A stretch of 64,000 nt of DNA from Rhodobiaceae bacterium (GTDB lineage: Bacteria > Pseudomonadota > Alphaproteobacteria > Rhizobiales > Tepidamorphaceae): NCBI GenBank assembly GCA_020637855.1, contig JACKJR010000001.1, positions 930,001-994,000 on the forward strand. The letters run 5' to 3'. Shown in pieces: positions 9,079 through 17,632 of the stretch (within the stretch, counting starts at the first letter, position 1; the number at the start of each line of letters is the position of its first letter). The position numbers and the translations under genes are program-made. A model generated the notes under the pieces. The model ran no database searches and was not told the origin of the DNA. It was given only the letters and a program-made list of their open reading frames with translations.

Positions 9079-10049
9079 GCCGCCTGCCGTAACGAACCAA
9101 CGTCGGCTGCCGGCAGCTGTGTCGCTGATACCAGATTGGCATGCTGCTGCATCGTCACGACCTCGAAGTGCTTGGACAGCGTTGCCAGCGCCCATCGCGC
9201 GAAGGCGAGTTTCTTTTCCGCCGTCTGGTTCATCGCCGGGAAGAAATCGAGGCCGGGGAACTCCCCCTTGCCCATGTAATCCAGCGGATGCAGCAGGAAG
9301 GACGGCTCGACGCCGCGCCACTTGCACAGCGCGATCGCCATACGGAAATATGCCTTCGCCAGCGTTTCCGAGTAACCTGCAAGATAGTGCAGGTAGCTCA
9401 GGTGGAACGGCGTACGCGTCAGCGGCATCGTCGTGACGGGTATTTCGACAAGTTCGCTCGTGCGAAGTGCCCAGCGATAAGGCTTCAATGACCTGAACCC
9501 GTCGGAAATGCGTCCGAACAGCCGGTTGCGCGTTTTACGTTCCGCAGACGACAGCGGCGCCTTCATGAAATAGTAGAGCCGCGCCAGTGGTCCGATCACG
9601 GTCGGGAAGGTCGAGGCGTCATAGCCGTATCCGCGCGCGGCAAGCGTTTCCAGCACCTGCTCCGAAACACTGAAGCCCGGTCCGCGAAACCCGCGCGGGC
9701 GAACGCCCGTGGCGGCGTGAATGGCGTCTTCGGCCCTGGCGATTTCGGTCTCGGTCTCATCGCGCGAATAAAGATGCAGCCATGGCTCGTGGTGGAACGA
9801 GTGATTGCCGATTTCGCAGCCGGAAGCCGCGATGTCCTTCAGCCATGGAATGTTGTGTGGGATTTCGGCATCCGCGCCGACGATGAAGACCGTCAGCGGC
9901 AGGCCAAGGTCTCGATTGATTGCCAGAAATCGCGGAACCACTATGCCGAAATAGCTCGGCATGGTTTCCCACGCCGTGTCGCCGCGTGTCTTCAGGTACG
10001 ACCACGCATTATCGAGATCGAGGGACAGTGATGCGATGGGCCGCGTCAT
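9075..10049 (-). CDS. Polysaccharide deacetylase (NodB-type)
   Basis: 324 aa, carbohydrate esterase 4 fold. The metal-binding motifs are visible: an Asp-rich first motif (SLDLDNAW) and the HxxxH-like NHSFHHE. A later RGPGFS matches motif 3 with its conserved Arg. There is no signal peptide, suggesting cytoplasmic action on a lipid-linked or nucleotide-linked sugar. It lies within the ATGA-coupled operon (overlaps at 10046-10049 and 9075-9078). A second, distinct deacetylase lies at 33137. Confidence 0.87.
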   Translation of the reverse strand: MTRPIASLSLDLDNAWSYLKTRGDTAWETMPSYFGIVVPRFLAINRDLGLPLTVFIVGADAEIPHNIPWLKDIAASGCEIGNHSFHHEPWLHLYSRDETETEIARAEDAIHAATGVRPRGFRGPGFSVSEQVLETLAARGYGYDASTFPTVIGPLARLYYFMKAPLSSAERKTRNRLFGRISDGFRSLKPYRWALRTSELVEIPVTTMPLTRTPFHLSYLHYLAGYSETLAKAYFRMAIALCKWRGVEPSFLLHPLDYMGKGEFPGLDFFPAMNQTAEKKLAFARWALATLSKHFEVVTMQQHANLVSATQLPAADVGSLRQAA

Positions 10050-11404
10050 TCCGCAGCCCTCGGCTGAACGCTTTCCGGTGCGGTATGGCGTGTGTCGGCG
10101 CCAATTTCGACAAGCGCGCGTTCGGCAAGCTCGATCGTCTCGTTGACGTTGAGTGTACCGTTGAGGATGTTGGCCGAATTGACGGTGTAAAGTCCCGGCA
10201 CAGAAGTGACGATGCCGGGTATGTTGCGGGCATAGCCGCGTACCGGAACCGGCAGAACATGGCGTGCCCGTGAGATGCGAAACGCCGCTATGTCGTCACG
10301 CGTGATGTCCGGATAAAGCCGGTTCAGACCGCTGATGAGGATGCGTTCCAGGTCTTCGTCGCTGGCGTCGAACAATGCATCCTCGCTTGCCAGATACATC
10401 GGCAGATACGCCAGTGTGCGTCCACCGAAGACGTCTTTGCCGGCAACAGCGCTCATGTCGATGACCGTCGTCAGCGGACAGTCTTCCGCCGTGATGTAGG
10501 TCAGGTAACCGCCGCGCAGCGGTTTCGTCAGCAATGCGGACGCACAGATGACGCCCTGATAGCGCACATTGTTGAGGCGTGCCTTTTCATCCGCATCGAG
10601 CGTCTTGCAGATCCGGGCGGCATGTGGCGGCGGGGCCGTCACGATTACTTTGTCGAACGCGAACGCCTTGTGTTTCGAAACGGCGGTTATCCCGCCGGCA
10701 ACCATATCAATGGCGGAAACTGGCGCATGAGTGATGATGTCAGCACCGGCGGCTTCAAGCCGAACGAGGAGACGTTCCAGAATTGTGGCATATCCGCCCC
10801 TGACCGTGCCGAAGCGGTCGCGGGCAACGCCCTGTGCCCGCGCCGAATACAGTCTGCGGGCAATCGCCTGGATGAACTGGGCCGAGGCGTCCTTGTACAT
10901 GTCGCCAAGTTTGGCGCGCAACAGCGGGCGCCAGATCGTGTCGAAGACGCGCTGGCCTGAAAGTCTTACCAGCCAGTCCTCGACGCCAGTGTCGCATAGC
11001 GTGCTGCCGTCGCGGATGCGGGAGGCATATAGGATTGTCGCCGCAAGCCGCATCTTGTCGATCAGTGACAGTATCGGCAGGCGCAGGAAATCGATGCCGC
11101 CGTTGAGAGGATAAAACCGTTCTCCGTCGAAAAGGTCAGAACCGGTCCTGGCCCAGTTGATATCGCTGTCGAGACCAAGCTCGCCGAGAAGCGCGATCAG
11201 GGATCGGTCCACGGGCAGTATGACGTGGTAATTCCGGTCCCATGTCACATCGCCGAGCCGCCACGCATCGGCAAGGCCGCCGATGCGGTCGGAGGCTTCG
11301 AGCACCGTGACACGGTCGCCCTGCTTGAGCAGGCGATGGGCTAGCGTCAGGCCCAGCATCCCGCCGCCTATGATGCCCCAATGCGTGCTGCCACGGGTTG
11401 TCAT
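10046..11404 (-). CDS. FAD-dependent oxidoreductase (amine-oxidase/protoporphyrinogen-oxidase-like fold)
   Basis: 452 aa. The N-terminal FAD-binding GIIGGGMLGLTLAHRL, followed by the acidic end VTVLEASDRIGG, is the classic dinucleotide signature of this superfamily. The central segment (WRPLLRAKLGDMY) and the C-terminal VNSANILNGTLNVNETIE match the group found in polysaccharide clusters, related to HpnE and UDP-galactopyranose-mutase-like proteins. The start lies 10 bases after the acetyltransferase stop, and its TGA overlaps the deacetylase ATG. The reaction is unknown; redox or isomerisation of a sugar or polyprenyl intermediate is inferred. Confidence 0.8.
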   Translation of the reverse strand: MTTRGSTHWGIIGGGMLGLTLAHRLLKQGDRVTVLEASDRIGGLADAWRLGDVTWDRNYHVILPVDRSLIALLGELGLDSDINWARTGSDLFDGERFYPLNGGIDFLRLPILSLIDKMRLAATILYASRIRDGSTLCDTGVEDWLVRLSGQRVFDTIWRPLLRAKLGDMYKDASAQFIQAIARRLYSARAQGVARDRFGTVRGGYATILERLLVRLEAAGADIITHAPVSAIDMVAGGITAVSKHKAFAFDKVIVTAPPPHAARICKTLDADEKARLNNVRYQGVICASALLTKPLRGGYLTYITAEDCPLTTVIDMSAVAGKDVFGGRTLAYLPMYLASEDALFDASDEDLERILISGLNRLYPDITRDDIAAFRISRARHVLPVPVRGYARNIPGIVTSVPGLYTVNSANILNGTLNVNETIELAERALVEIGADTRHTAPESVQPRAAE

Positions 11405-11414
11405 GACATGCGTC

Positions 11415-12044
11415 CTAGGCAGCCGCTCCGGCGACAGTGGTTTCGCAGACGATGCCGTCGCGCACGGTGTAGCTGCGACCACATCCGCATGTCGCCTCGC
11501 TGATGTCGAGCGGTGCATCGCTGAACCGCGCAAACGGTTCTCCGCAGCGGCAGACATAGCCGATTGTCTTTGCCGGGTGCCCGGCCACCATATGAAAGTC
11601 GCCCACGTCGCGGGTGACAACCGCGCCCATGCCGACCATGGCGAACTGGCCGATGGTCAGGCCAGGGCCGATCAGCGCCCGTGCGCCGATGGTCGCGCCC
11701 TTGCGCACGCAAGTGTCCAGCGTTTCCTCGGTCGGCGCCGAGGTCTGCAATTGCTTGAGGTCGGGGTCGCAGGCACGGGGGAAGCGGTCGTTGGTGAAAA
11801 CCGTTCCCGCGCCGATGAACACGCCTGTCTCGATCGTCACGCCGTAGCAGATATAGACGAACGCATTGATTTTGACCCGGTCGCCGATCTCCACGCCATA
11901 GGCGATATAGCTCTTGCCGCCGATGATGCAGTCCGAGCCGATGCGTGAGGGAGCGCGCAGATGCGCATTGTCCCACACGCTCGTCCCCGCGCCGAGATTG
12001 ACGCCGTCTTCGACCAGGGCCGTATCGTGGATGCGGACGCTCAT
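11415..12044 (-). CDS. Hexapeptide-repeat acetyltransferase (WbpD/WlbB-like) with C-terminal Cys motif
   Basis: 209 aa left-handed beta-helix acyltransferase. Hexapeptide turns run from about residue 15 to 160 (for example IGARALIGPGLTIGQFAMVG). A loop insertion ending EETLDTCVRKGATIG matches the UDP-2-acetamido-3-amino-glucuronate N-acetyltransferase subgroup. The C-terminal tail has two CxC pairs (VCRCGEPF ... TCGCGRSY), which look like a small zinc knuckle. The neighbours upstream are a DegT aminotransferase and a Gfo dehydrogenase, the same trio that makes UDP-GlcNAc3NAcA in other bacteria. The start ATG overlaps the dehydrogenase TGA. Confidence 0.87.
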   Translation of the reverse strand: MSVRIHDTALVEDGVNLGAGTSVWDNAHLRAPSRIGSDCIIGGKSYIAYGVEIGDRVKINAFVYICYGVTIETGVFIGAGTVFTNDRFPRACDPDLKQLQTSAPTEETLDTCVRKGATIGARALIGPGLTIGQFAMVGMGAVVTRDVGDFHMVAGHPAKTIGYVCRCGEPFARFSDAPLDISEATCGCGRSYTVRDGIVCETTVAGAAA

Positions 12045-13051
12045 AGGCCGGTGACACCCACGGCCTTGAGGTCGGGTTCGCCGTCTACGTCACACCAGCC
12101 CCCGCTGCTGGCGGAGAGGTATGCGGCCTCGATAGCGCGAACGGATGCAAGCGCATCTGCAATGGTCGTGCGCATTTTCCCGCCGCGTATCGCGCCCCGG
12201 AAGTCCTCAAGGTTGCGCTTGAACGCATCGATCTTGTCATAGCCCTTGCCGAACACGGTCCATTCCGTGTCTGTGTTTCGCATGTAGCGCGAGGCCTGCC
12301 AGCCGATTTCGATTGTGCCCTTGCTGCCGTAGAGCGTGATGAAGTTCGGTGACTTCTTCGGCACCGTCCAGGACAGTTCGATATGCGCTTTGGCACCGCC
12401 CTCGCATTCGACGAAGAGCATCGCGGTATCCTCGACGCCGAGGCCTCCGGCGAAGGTTTCCGTCACCGCGCGGACCATCCGTATGGGGCCTGCCAGATAA
12501 CGTACGATCTCGACCGAATGCGTGCCGTTGTCGATCAGCACGCCGCCGCCGGAGACGGCTGCCTCGGAGTTCCAGCGCGCGCTCATGTCGACAGGCGCGG
12601 CGAACAGATTGTCGACCAGCAGGACGTCGCCGATGATGCCGGAATCAATCAACGAACGGGCCTTCACGATGTCCTCGACGTAACGGAATTTCGACGCCAT
12701 CGCGACAGGCGCGCCAGACTGCTTCGATGCCGCGATCATGGCGACCGCGGACGAGCTGTCGACGGTGAAAGGCTTCTCGCACAAGACCGCGATGCTGCGT
12801 TTCAGCGCTTCCGTCGTCAGGTCCTCGTGCGCGGCCGGCGGCGCCGTTACGATGACGCCATCGAGTGTTTCGGCATCGAACATCTCGGCCGCACTCGCAT
12901 AGGCCTTGCAGCCGATGCGTTCGGCGGCACTCTCGCGGATGCGTTCGTTGATGTCGCAGATCGCGGTGATCTTCAGATCGTCGATGCGCTCTGCCGCGTC
13001 GATATAGGTCTGGGCGATGGCGCCCGCGCCGATCAGGCCGAGTCTGGTCAT
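12041..13051 (-). CDS. Gfo/Idh/MocA-family sugar-nucleotide dehydrogenase
   Basis: 336 aa. An N-terminal Rossmann fold (LGLIGAGAIAQTYIDAA) is followed by the family signature VLCEKPFT, with its catalytic Lys. GGGVLIDNGTHSVEIVRYL matches the conserved substrate-side region, with an Asn-Gly-Thr-His in place of the more usual D-x-G-x-H. By context it is the NAD-dependent 3-dehydrogenase step (WbpB-like) supplying a keto-sugar to the neighbouring aminotransferase. It is coupled by ATGA overlaps on both sides (13048-13051 and 12041-12044). Confidence 0.88.
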   Translation of the reverse strand: MTRLGLIGAGAIAQTYIDAAERIDDLKITAICDINERIRESAAERIGCKAYASAAEMFDAETLDGVIVTAPPAAHEDLTTEALKRSIAVLCEKPFTVDSSSAVAMIAASKQSGAPVAMASKFRYVEDIVKARSLIDSGIIGDVLLVDNLFAAPVDMSARWNSEAAVSGGGVLIDNGTHSVEIVRYLAGPIRMVRAVTETFAGGLGVEDTAMLFVECEGGAKAHIELSWTVPKKSPNFITLYGSKGTIEIGWQASRYMRNTDTEWTVFGKGYDKIDAFKRNLEDFRGAIRGGKMRTTIADALASVRAIEAAYLSASSGGWCDVDGEPDLKAVGVTGL

Positions 13052-14280
13052 TCCGCAACCTCCAGAACGGTGTTGGTCAGCGAATTCGCATGTGTACGGA
13101 TTGCATCCGCCAGGTAGTCGACATGCTCGTTCGTGTAGCGCTCGTTCCACGGCAGGACGAGGACGTCGCGAAGGCCGGCATAGGTGCCGGGAAAACGCTC
13201 GCGCGAATAATCGACGGCTTCGGGGCGCGCCAGACTGAAGGGGAAGCGGCTGTTGCCGAAGGTGCGCTGGTCGCGGATGACCGCGCATTCGAATGCCGGC
13301 TTCTGGATATAGCGCGGTGCCGACAGGATATTCTCGTCCTTCAGCGCTGCGGCCAGCGCCGGCGGACCGCCGGGCAGGGCGTCCGGATCGATGCGCAGGC
13401 AGTATTTCCAGTAGACGTGTTCCGCATCGGGTGCGATCTGCGGTGTCGCGATGCCGTTGATGCCGGCGAGCGCCTGTGTCAGGCGGTCGGCATTGAGGCG
13501 GCGGATGCGCACGTTGCCTGCGAGTTTGTCGAACTGCGCCAGAGCGACTGCGCCCTGCAGCTCTGTCATGCGGTAGTTTAGTGCGATGAACTCGTGATCG
13601 GGACCGGCCTCGCCATAGGGCCAGGCCTTGTTGATGAACAGTCGCATGCGGCGCGCAAGTGCTACGTCGTTGGTTGTGACGATACCGCCTTCGCCGCAGG
13701 TGATGTGCTTGCCCTGCTGCAGGCTGAAACAGCCGATGGCGCCGATGGAACCGATCTCGCTGCCGCTTTCGCGCGCCATGAACGCCTGTGCCGCATCCTC
13801 GATGACGGGAATGCCGCGCTTGTCGGCGAGCGCCTTGATGGCTTTGGTCTGCGCCGGATTGCCGAACAGGTGTGTCACGACGATCGCCCGCGTGCGATCC
13901 GACAGTGCCGCGTCGACGGTTTCGGCGGTAACGTTCAACGTCGCCGGATCGACATCGGCGAAGACGGGGATCGCGCCCTGATACATGATCGGCGTCAGCG
14001 CGCCCATGTCGGTGATGGCCGTGGTGACGATCTCGTCGCCCGGTTCCGGATTGATGGCCGCGACCGCGACGTGGATCGCAGCCGAGCCGCTGGCGCAGGC
14101 ATAGGCGTATTCCACACCGATCATTTCGGCGAAGCGCTTCTCCAGCTCCTTGACCGCAAATCCTTTCGTCGAAGTCAGCGTGCCGGAACGGATGGCTTGC
14201 GTGACGAGTGCGATCTCCTCGTCGCCGAGGCTCCGGCCCGATGCGTCCTGATCGGAAGGCAGGATGATGGTATCAGCCAC
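13048..14280 (-). CDS. DegT/DnrJ/EryC1 PLP-dependent sugar aminotransferase
   Basis: 410 aa from a GTG start at 14280. GGAG lies 9 bases before this GTG, and it overlaps the preceding gene's TGA within GTGGCTGA, so it is preferred over an ATG at 14304 that would sit deep inside the upstream gene. The PLP Lys is in SLQQGKHITCGEGG. The conserved EDAAQAF and ASGSAAIHVAVAA motifs are present. The likely role is transamination of a UDP-3-keto-sugar (WbpE-like), before acetylation by the hexapeptide enzyme two genes down. Confidence 0.88.
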   Translation of the reverse strand: MADTIILPSDQDASGRSLGDEEIALVTQAIRSGTLTSTKGFAVKELEKRFAEMIGVEYAYACASGSAAIHVAVAAINPEPGDEIVTTAITDMGALTPIMYQGAIPVFADVDPATLNVTAETVDAALSDRTRAIVVTHLFGNPAQTKAIKALADKRGIPVIEDAAQAFMARESGSEIGSIGAIGCFSLQQGKHITCGEGGIVTTNDVALARRMRLFINKAWPYGEAGPDHEFIALNYRMTELQGAVALAQFDKLAGNVRIRRLNADRLTQALAGINGIATPQIAPDAEHVYWKYCLRIDPDALPGGPPALAAALKDENILSAPRYIQKPAFECAVIRDQRTFGNSRFPFSLARPEAVDYSRERFPGTYAGLRDVLVLPWNERYTNEHVDYLADAIRTHANSLTNTVLEVAE

Positions 14281-15235
14281 GATCTTTCTCCAGGGTTTTG
14301 ACATGCGTGGTGTCGATCTTGATGGATGGCGAAAAATGCCCTGACGCGGTTGCCGCGATGAGGCGCAGGTGCCCCGCGACCGTGCGCAGGGTCTTCATCT
14401 TCGAGCGCCCGAACAGGCGTGCTTCCAGCGTCGCGGGAGCTTCTTCAAGCTGCTTGCCTGCCTGGTCCAGCCGGATAAGCAGTTCAGCGATACCGAGATA
14501 ATTGCCGTGGTCGAGTGAGAGGCCGGCGAGCGCCGAACGCCGATAGACGCGGAAGCAGGAGGTGTAGGTGGAGAACTTGTGTCGCAGCAGCGTCCGGTAG
14601 ATCAGCGACAGGCCGCGCGACAGAGCCAGCCGCCAGCCCGGAACGTTCAGGACGTGACCGTCGCGGTGATAGGGCGAGGCAGTAACCATCGCAACGCCTG
14701 GGCGCATGCGTTCGAGCAGGGTATCGAGCTGGAGCGGGTCGTAGCTGCAGTCGCAATCTATCGAGGCGACGAGGTCCGTTTGCGCCGCCGCAATGCCGGA
14801 CATGATCGCGGCCGACACGCCGCGGTTCTCGGTATGCGTGAGGATGCGCGCGTTGCCGCGGCTCCCGAAGGTATGCTTCAGGACCTGCGCCGTTTCGTCG
14901 GTGCTGGCATCGTCGACGAAAACGAAACGCGGCTTGTAGCGTCCCGCAAGGTGGTCGCTCAGCAGTGCCAGCGTGCGGTCGAGATAGGGGAGGGACTGCG
15001 CCTCGTTGTGGCACGGCACGACGATGGTCAGCGGCTCGCCGGTCGATTTGATGGTCGCCGGAGCCGGCGTGGTCTGTGTTTCCGGGCGGATGTTATCGCG
15101 TGCAAGCCCAAGCACATTCTCGGCACTGGCAAACCGGTTGTTTCCCAGCACGGTCTCGATGCGCTGGCGCATCTCGTCCAGATTGCGGTACTGGCGGATA
15201 CGGTTGAGACGGGAGATGCCGTTCAGACGCGGCAT
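14273..15235 (-). CDS. Family 2 glycosyltransferase (dolichol-phosphate-mannose-synthase-like)
   Basis: 320 aa. The GT-A domain starts only at about residue 68 (LTIVVPCHNEAQSLPYLD), with VDDASTDET and the DxD-like SIDCDCSYDP following. The first 67 residues are an unrecognised extension. The gene begins at the very edge of the IS21 remnant: its first 13 bases overlap the end of the decayed istB frame. The original N-terminus or promoter may therefore have been replaced. The GtrA-like protein at the operon end could be its membrane partner, as in GtrA/GtrB pairs. It probably makes a polyprenyl-phosphate sugar or transfers a residue to the repeat unit. Confidence 0.82.
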   Translation of the reverse strand: MPRLNGISRLNRIRQYRNLDEMRQRIETVLGNNRFASAENVLGLARDNIRPETQTTPAPATIKSTGEPLTIVVPCHNEAQSLPYLDRTLALLSDHLAGRYKPRFVFVDDASTDETAQVLKHTFGSRGNARILTHTENRGVSAAIMSGIAAAQTDLVASIDCDCSYDPLQLDTLLERMRPGVAMVTASPYHRDGHVLNVPGWRLALSRGLSLIYRTLLRHKFSTYTSCFRVYRRSALAGLSLDHGNYLGIAELLIRLDQAGKQLEEAPATLEARLFGRSKMKTLRTVAGHLRLIAATASGHFSPSIKIDTTHVKTLEKDRG

Positions 15236-15948
15236 GTCATGGCGCGACTGTTGGCGAGGCGGTAGCTTTCGCCATTCACTTCGAGGAGATTGACGGATGG
15301 GTCAGGGTCAAGCAGCGCACCGGTCAGGCGCTCGGAGCCGAGTTTCCGTCCACTCATCAAAGGCAGATTGTTGGTGATCAGATCGATCCGCGCTCATGGC
15401 GTTGCGAGATCAGTTCGAACAGCAGCTCGGCGCCGGTTCGACAGGTACGAAGCCAGCTCGTCAATGATGAGCAGCTTGTATCCGGCCATCTGCTTCTGGA
15501 AGCGCAGGCGGCTCGTCGCGGGCCTCATCATCTCGCTGACCAGGCTGCGGCGGTGGTGAAGCTGACGGACAGGCCCTTCTGGCAGGCGGCCAGACCAAAG
15601 GCCGAGGAGATGTGCGTCTGCCCGTGCCACTGCCGAGCAATAATGTTCTCCCGCCGCTCGATCCATTCGCACCGGCAAGCTCCAGCACCTGCATCTTGTT
15701 CAGCGGATTGCCGTGAAGTCGAAGCTGTCCAGGCTTTTGACGGCCGGGAACCTGGCGGCCTTGATGCGCCGCTCAACCATCCGCCGCCCCGGTCGATCAG
15801 TTCCAGTTCGACAAGCCGTGCAGGTATCGACATGGTCCACATCTTCCGCCGCACATTGCCTGGCCAGTTTCTGATGCTCGCGCAGGAAGGTGGGCAGCTT
15901 CAGCGCCTTGAGGTGATGGGCGAGCAGGATTTCCGGGGCGTCATTCAT
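15223..15948 (-). pseudogene. istB: Decayed istB (IS21-family ATPase helper), several frameshifts
   Basis: The start is recognisable (MNDAPEILLAHHLKALKLPT), then the frame is lost repeatedly. Segments resembling IstB are spread over all three minus frames: RMVERRIKAARFPAVKSLDS, ACQKGLSV, LLIIDEL, FELISQRHERG, GSERLTGALLD and EVNGESYRLANSRA. The Walker A region reads IIARQWHGQTH, so the GxxGxGKT loop has been destroyed by small deletions. The product cannot be functional. The last readable frame ends at 15223, inside the start of the GT2 gene. Confidence 0.85.
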
Positions 15949-15983
15949 GCCACGCCCTCCGCACCGCCAGACAGCAACCGCAT

Positions 15984-17285
15984 CTAGGAGCGGGCCTCGG
16001 TCTTCTCGACCGTCGCCCTGGGCAGGTAGGGATAGCAGTCCAGATCCAGCCGAGGTGGCCGGCGCTCGACCCGGCACAACAGCAGATGCTTCACCGCATC
16101 GAAGCCGATCGCCCCCATCTGCAGCGCCTGCCTCACGGCCGCATGCAGATCGGCCAGATCGAAGGTTTCCAGAAGCCGCAGAACCTGGACATATTCGCGC
16201 GGGCCCTGCCGGTTCATCCGCGCCTCCATCAGCCGGCGCAAGGTGGCGAACTCTTCCGGCAGGTCCCAGCCCTGCAGCGGTGCCGCCTGATCCAGCGCAT
16301 TGATCTTCTGCTCGATCAGCGGAAGGTAATGGATCGGGTCGAAGACAAGTTCGTCGCGATCCCAGCACCGGGGATGACGGGCGATCACCTCGCCCCGGCA
16401 GCCGATCACCACCTCATGGATATAGCCCCGGATCCAGACATCCTGATGGCCGTAAGCAACCGGCACCGAGTAATCGTTGGTCTTGTAACGCACGAGCGAT
16501 TGCGACGAGACCCGGCCGTTGTCCTGATCGCAGGCATCGAAAGGCGCCCCCGGGAGCGGACGCATCGCGGCGAGGTCGCGCTGCAATCTCTCGCCGATTG
16601 TCTCGCTCTCGCCGCGCAGGACGGTGTGCTGACGCTTGAGGCATTGCTCTTCCAGCCACAGGTTGAACGCGTCCCAAGTGGCGAACTCAGGCATCGGCAC
16701 CATGAAGTTGCGGCGGCAATAACCCACCAGGCCCTCGACATTGCCTTTGTCGTTGCCCTTGCCCGGGCGGCCATAGCGATCCCGGATCAGGTAATGCGAC
16801 AGGAAACCGCTGAACAGGGTGGCTCGCTTGCGCGTCCCGTCCGGCAGGATCTTCGCCACCAGGCAGCGGTCGTTGTCGTAGAGCACAGACTGCGGAACCG
16901 CCCCGAAGAAGGCAAAGGCGTGGATGTGGCCGTCCACCCAGGCCTCGGCCACCGCCGCAGGGTAGGCCCGCACATAGCACGCGTCGCTGTGCGGCAGGTC
17001 CAGCACGAAGAAGTGGGCCTTCTGCTCAACACCGCCAATCCGGACCAGAGCCTCGCCGAAGTCGGCTTGCGCATGGCCAGGCGGATGCGACAGCGGCACG
17101 AACACTTCCTGCCCACGGCGTTCCCGCTCCCGAATGTAGTCCTTGATGATCGTATAGCCGCCGGTGAAGCCGCATTCCTCGCGCAGCCGGTCAAACACCC
17201 GCTTGGCCGTATGCCGCTGCTTGCGCGGCATGGTCCGGTCCGCCTCCAGCCAGCCCTCGATGATCGGAATGAACTGAGAACTTCG
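15984..17285 (-). pseudogene. istA: 5'-truncated istA (IS21-family DDE transposase)
   Basis: About 430 codons of IstA, open to TAG at 15984. The catalytic DDE residues are visible: QADFGEALV (Asp), YDNDRCL (Asp) and NDKGNVEGLVGY (Glu). The C-terminal domain is complete. Missing is the N-terminal helix-turn-helix that normally precedes the FIPIIEGWLEADR segment. The frame joins directly to sulfotransferase sequence at about 17285 with no start of its own; an ATG at 17309 would make a chimera. The element has therefore lost its left end and is probably immobile. Confidence 0.85.
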
Positions 17286-17632
17286 TGCCAGAGGAGGCCC
17301 TCCTGCCACGGCTTGTTGATTGAGTTCTTCAGTTCCCCGAGCTGGTCGAGCGTAAGATGGATCGGCTGTTCAAGCGTCTTTCCGACTTCCTGCGCGGCGC
17401 GTATTTCTATGATGCGGTAAATCCAGTCCGCGATCATGTGCGCCTGTTCGCACGTCAGTTGCTTCCACAGTCCATTGGAGTCGATTTTCTGCAGGACGTA
17501 GAAATCGTTGATGATGAACAGCCCCGGTATATCGTTCAAAACGCGCGTGAGGATTGTCGAACCGCTGCGCGGTTGGCCAACGACGAATACCGGGGTTTTG
17601 GAAGTGTTTTTCATGTCAATCGGGGCAATCAC
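17286..17632 (-). pseudogene. Sulfotransferase, 3' part lost to IS21 remnant
   Basis: Only the first 110 or so codons remain. The 5'-phosphosulfate-binding loop is present (VFVVGQPRSGSTIL), so this was a PAPS-dependent sulfotransferase. The sequence runs to about SINKPWQEG and then enters the IS21 istA remnant out of frame. The gene could start at GTG 17632, whose GTGA overlaps the heparinase stop, or at ATG 17614. The 3'-phosphate-binding region and the catalytic C-terminal half are gone, so sulfation by this gene is lost. Confidence 0.85.

Larger units (their letters stand above)
15223..17285 (-). mobile_element. IS21-family element remnant
   Basis: The istA-istB order and orientation are typical of IS21, but istA lacks its 5' part and istB is riddled with frameshifts. 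I could not find terminal inverted repeats or a target duplication, which fits loss of both ends by deletion. It lies inside the exopolysaccharide operon, between a truncated sulfotransferase and the GT2 gene. Confidence 0.85.

Noticed and set aside
15236..15400. 3' remainder of the broken sulfotransferase on the far side of the IS remnant
   Set aside because: The readable segments (GSERLTGALLD, EVNGESYRLANSRA) match the IstB C-terminus, so no sulfotransferase end survives there.
16086..17420. Open frame of about 440 codons antisense to istA
   Set aside because: It is a shadow of the transposase frame, whose DDE motifs are plain; there is no ribosome site and no domain.
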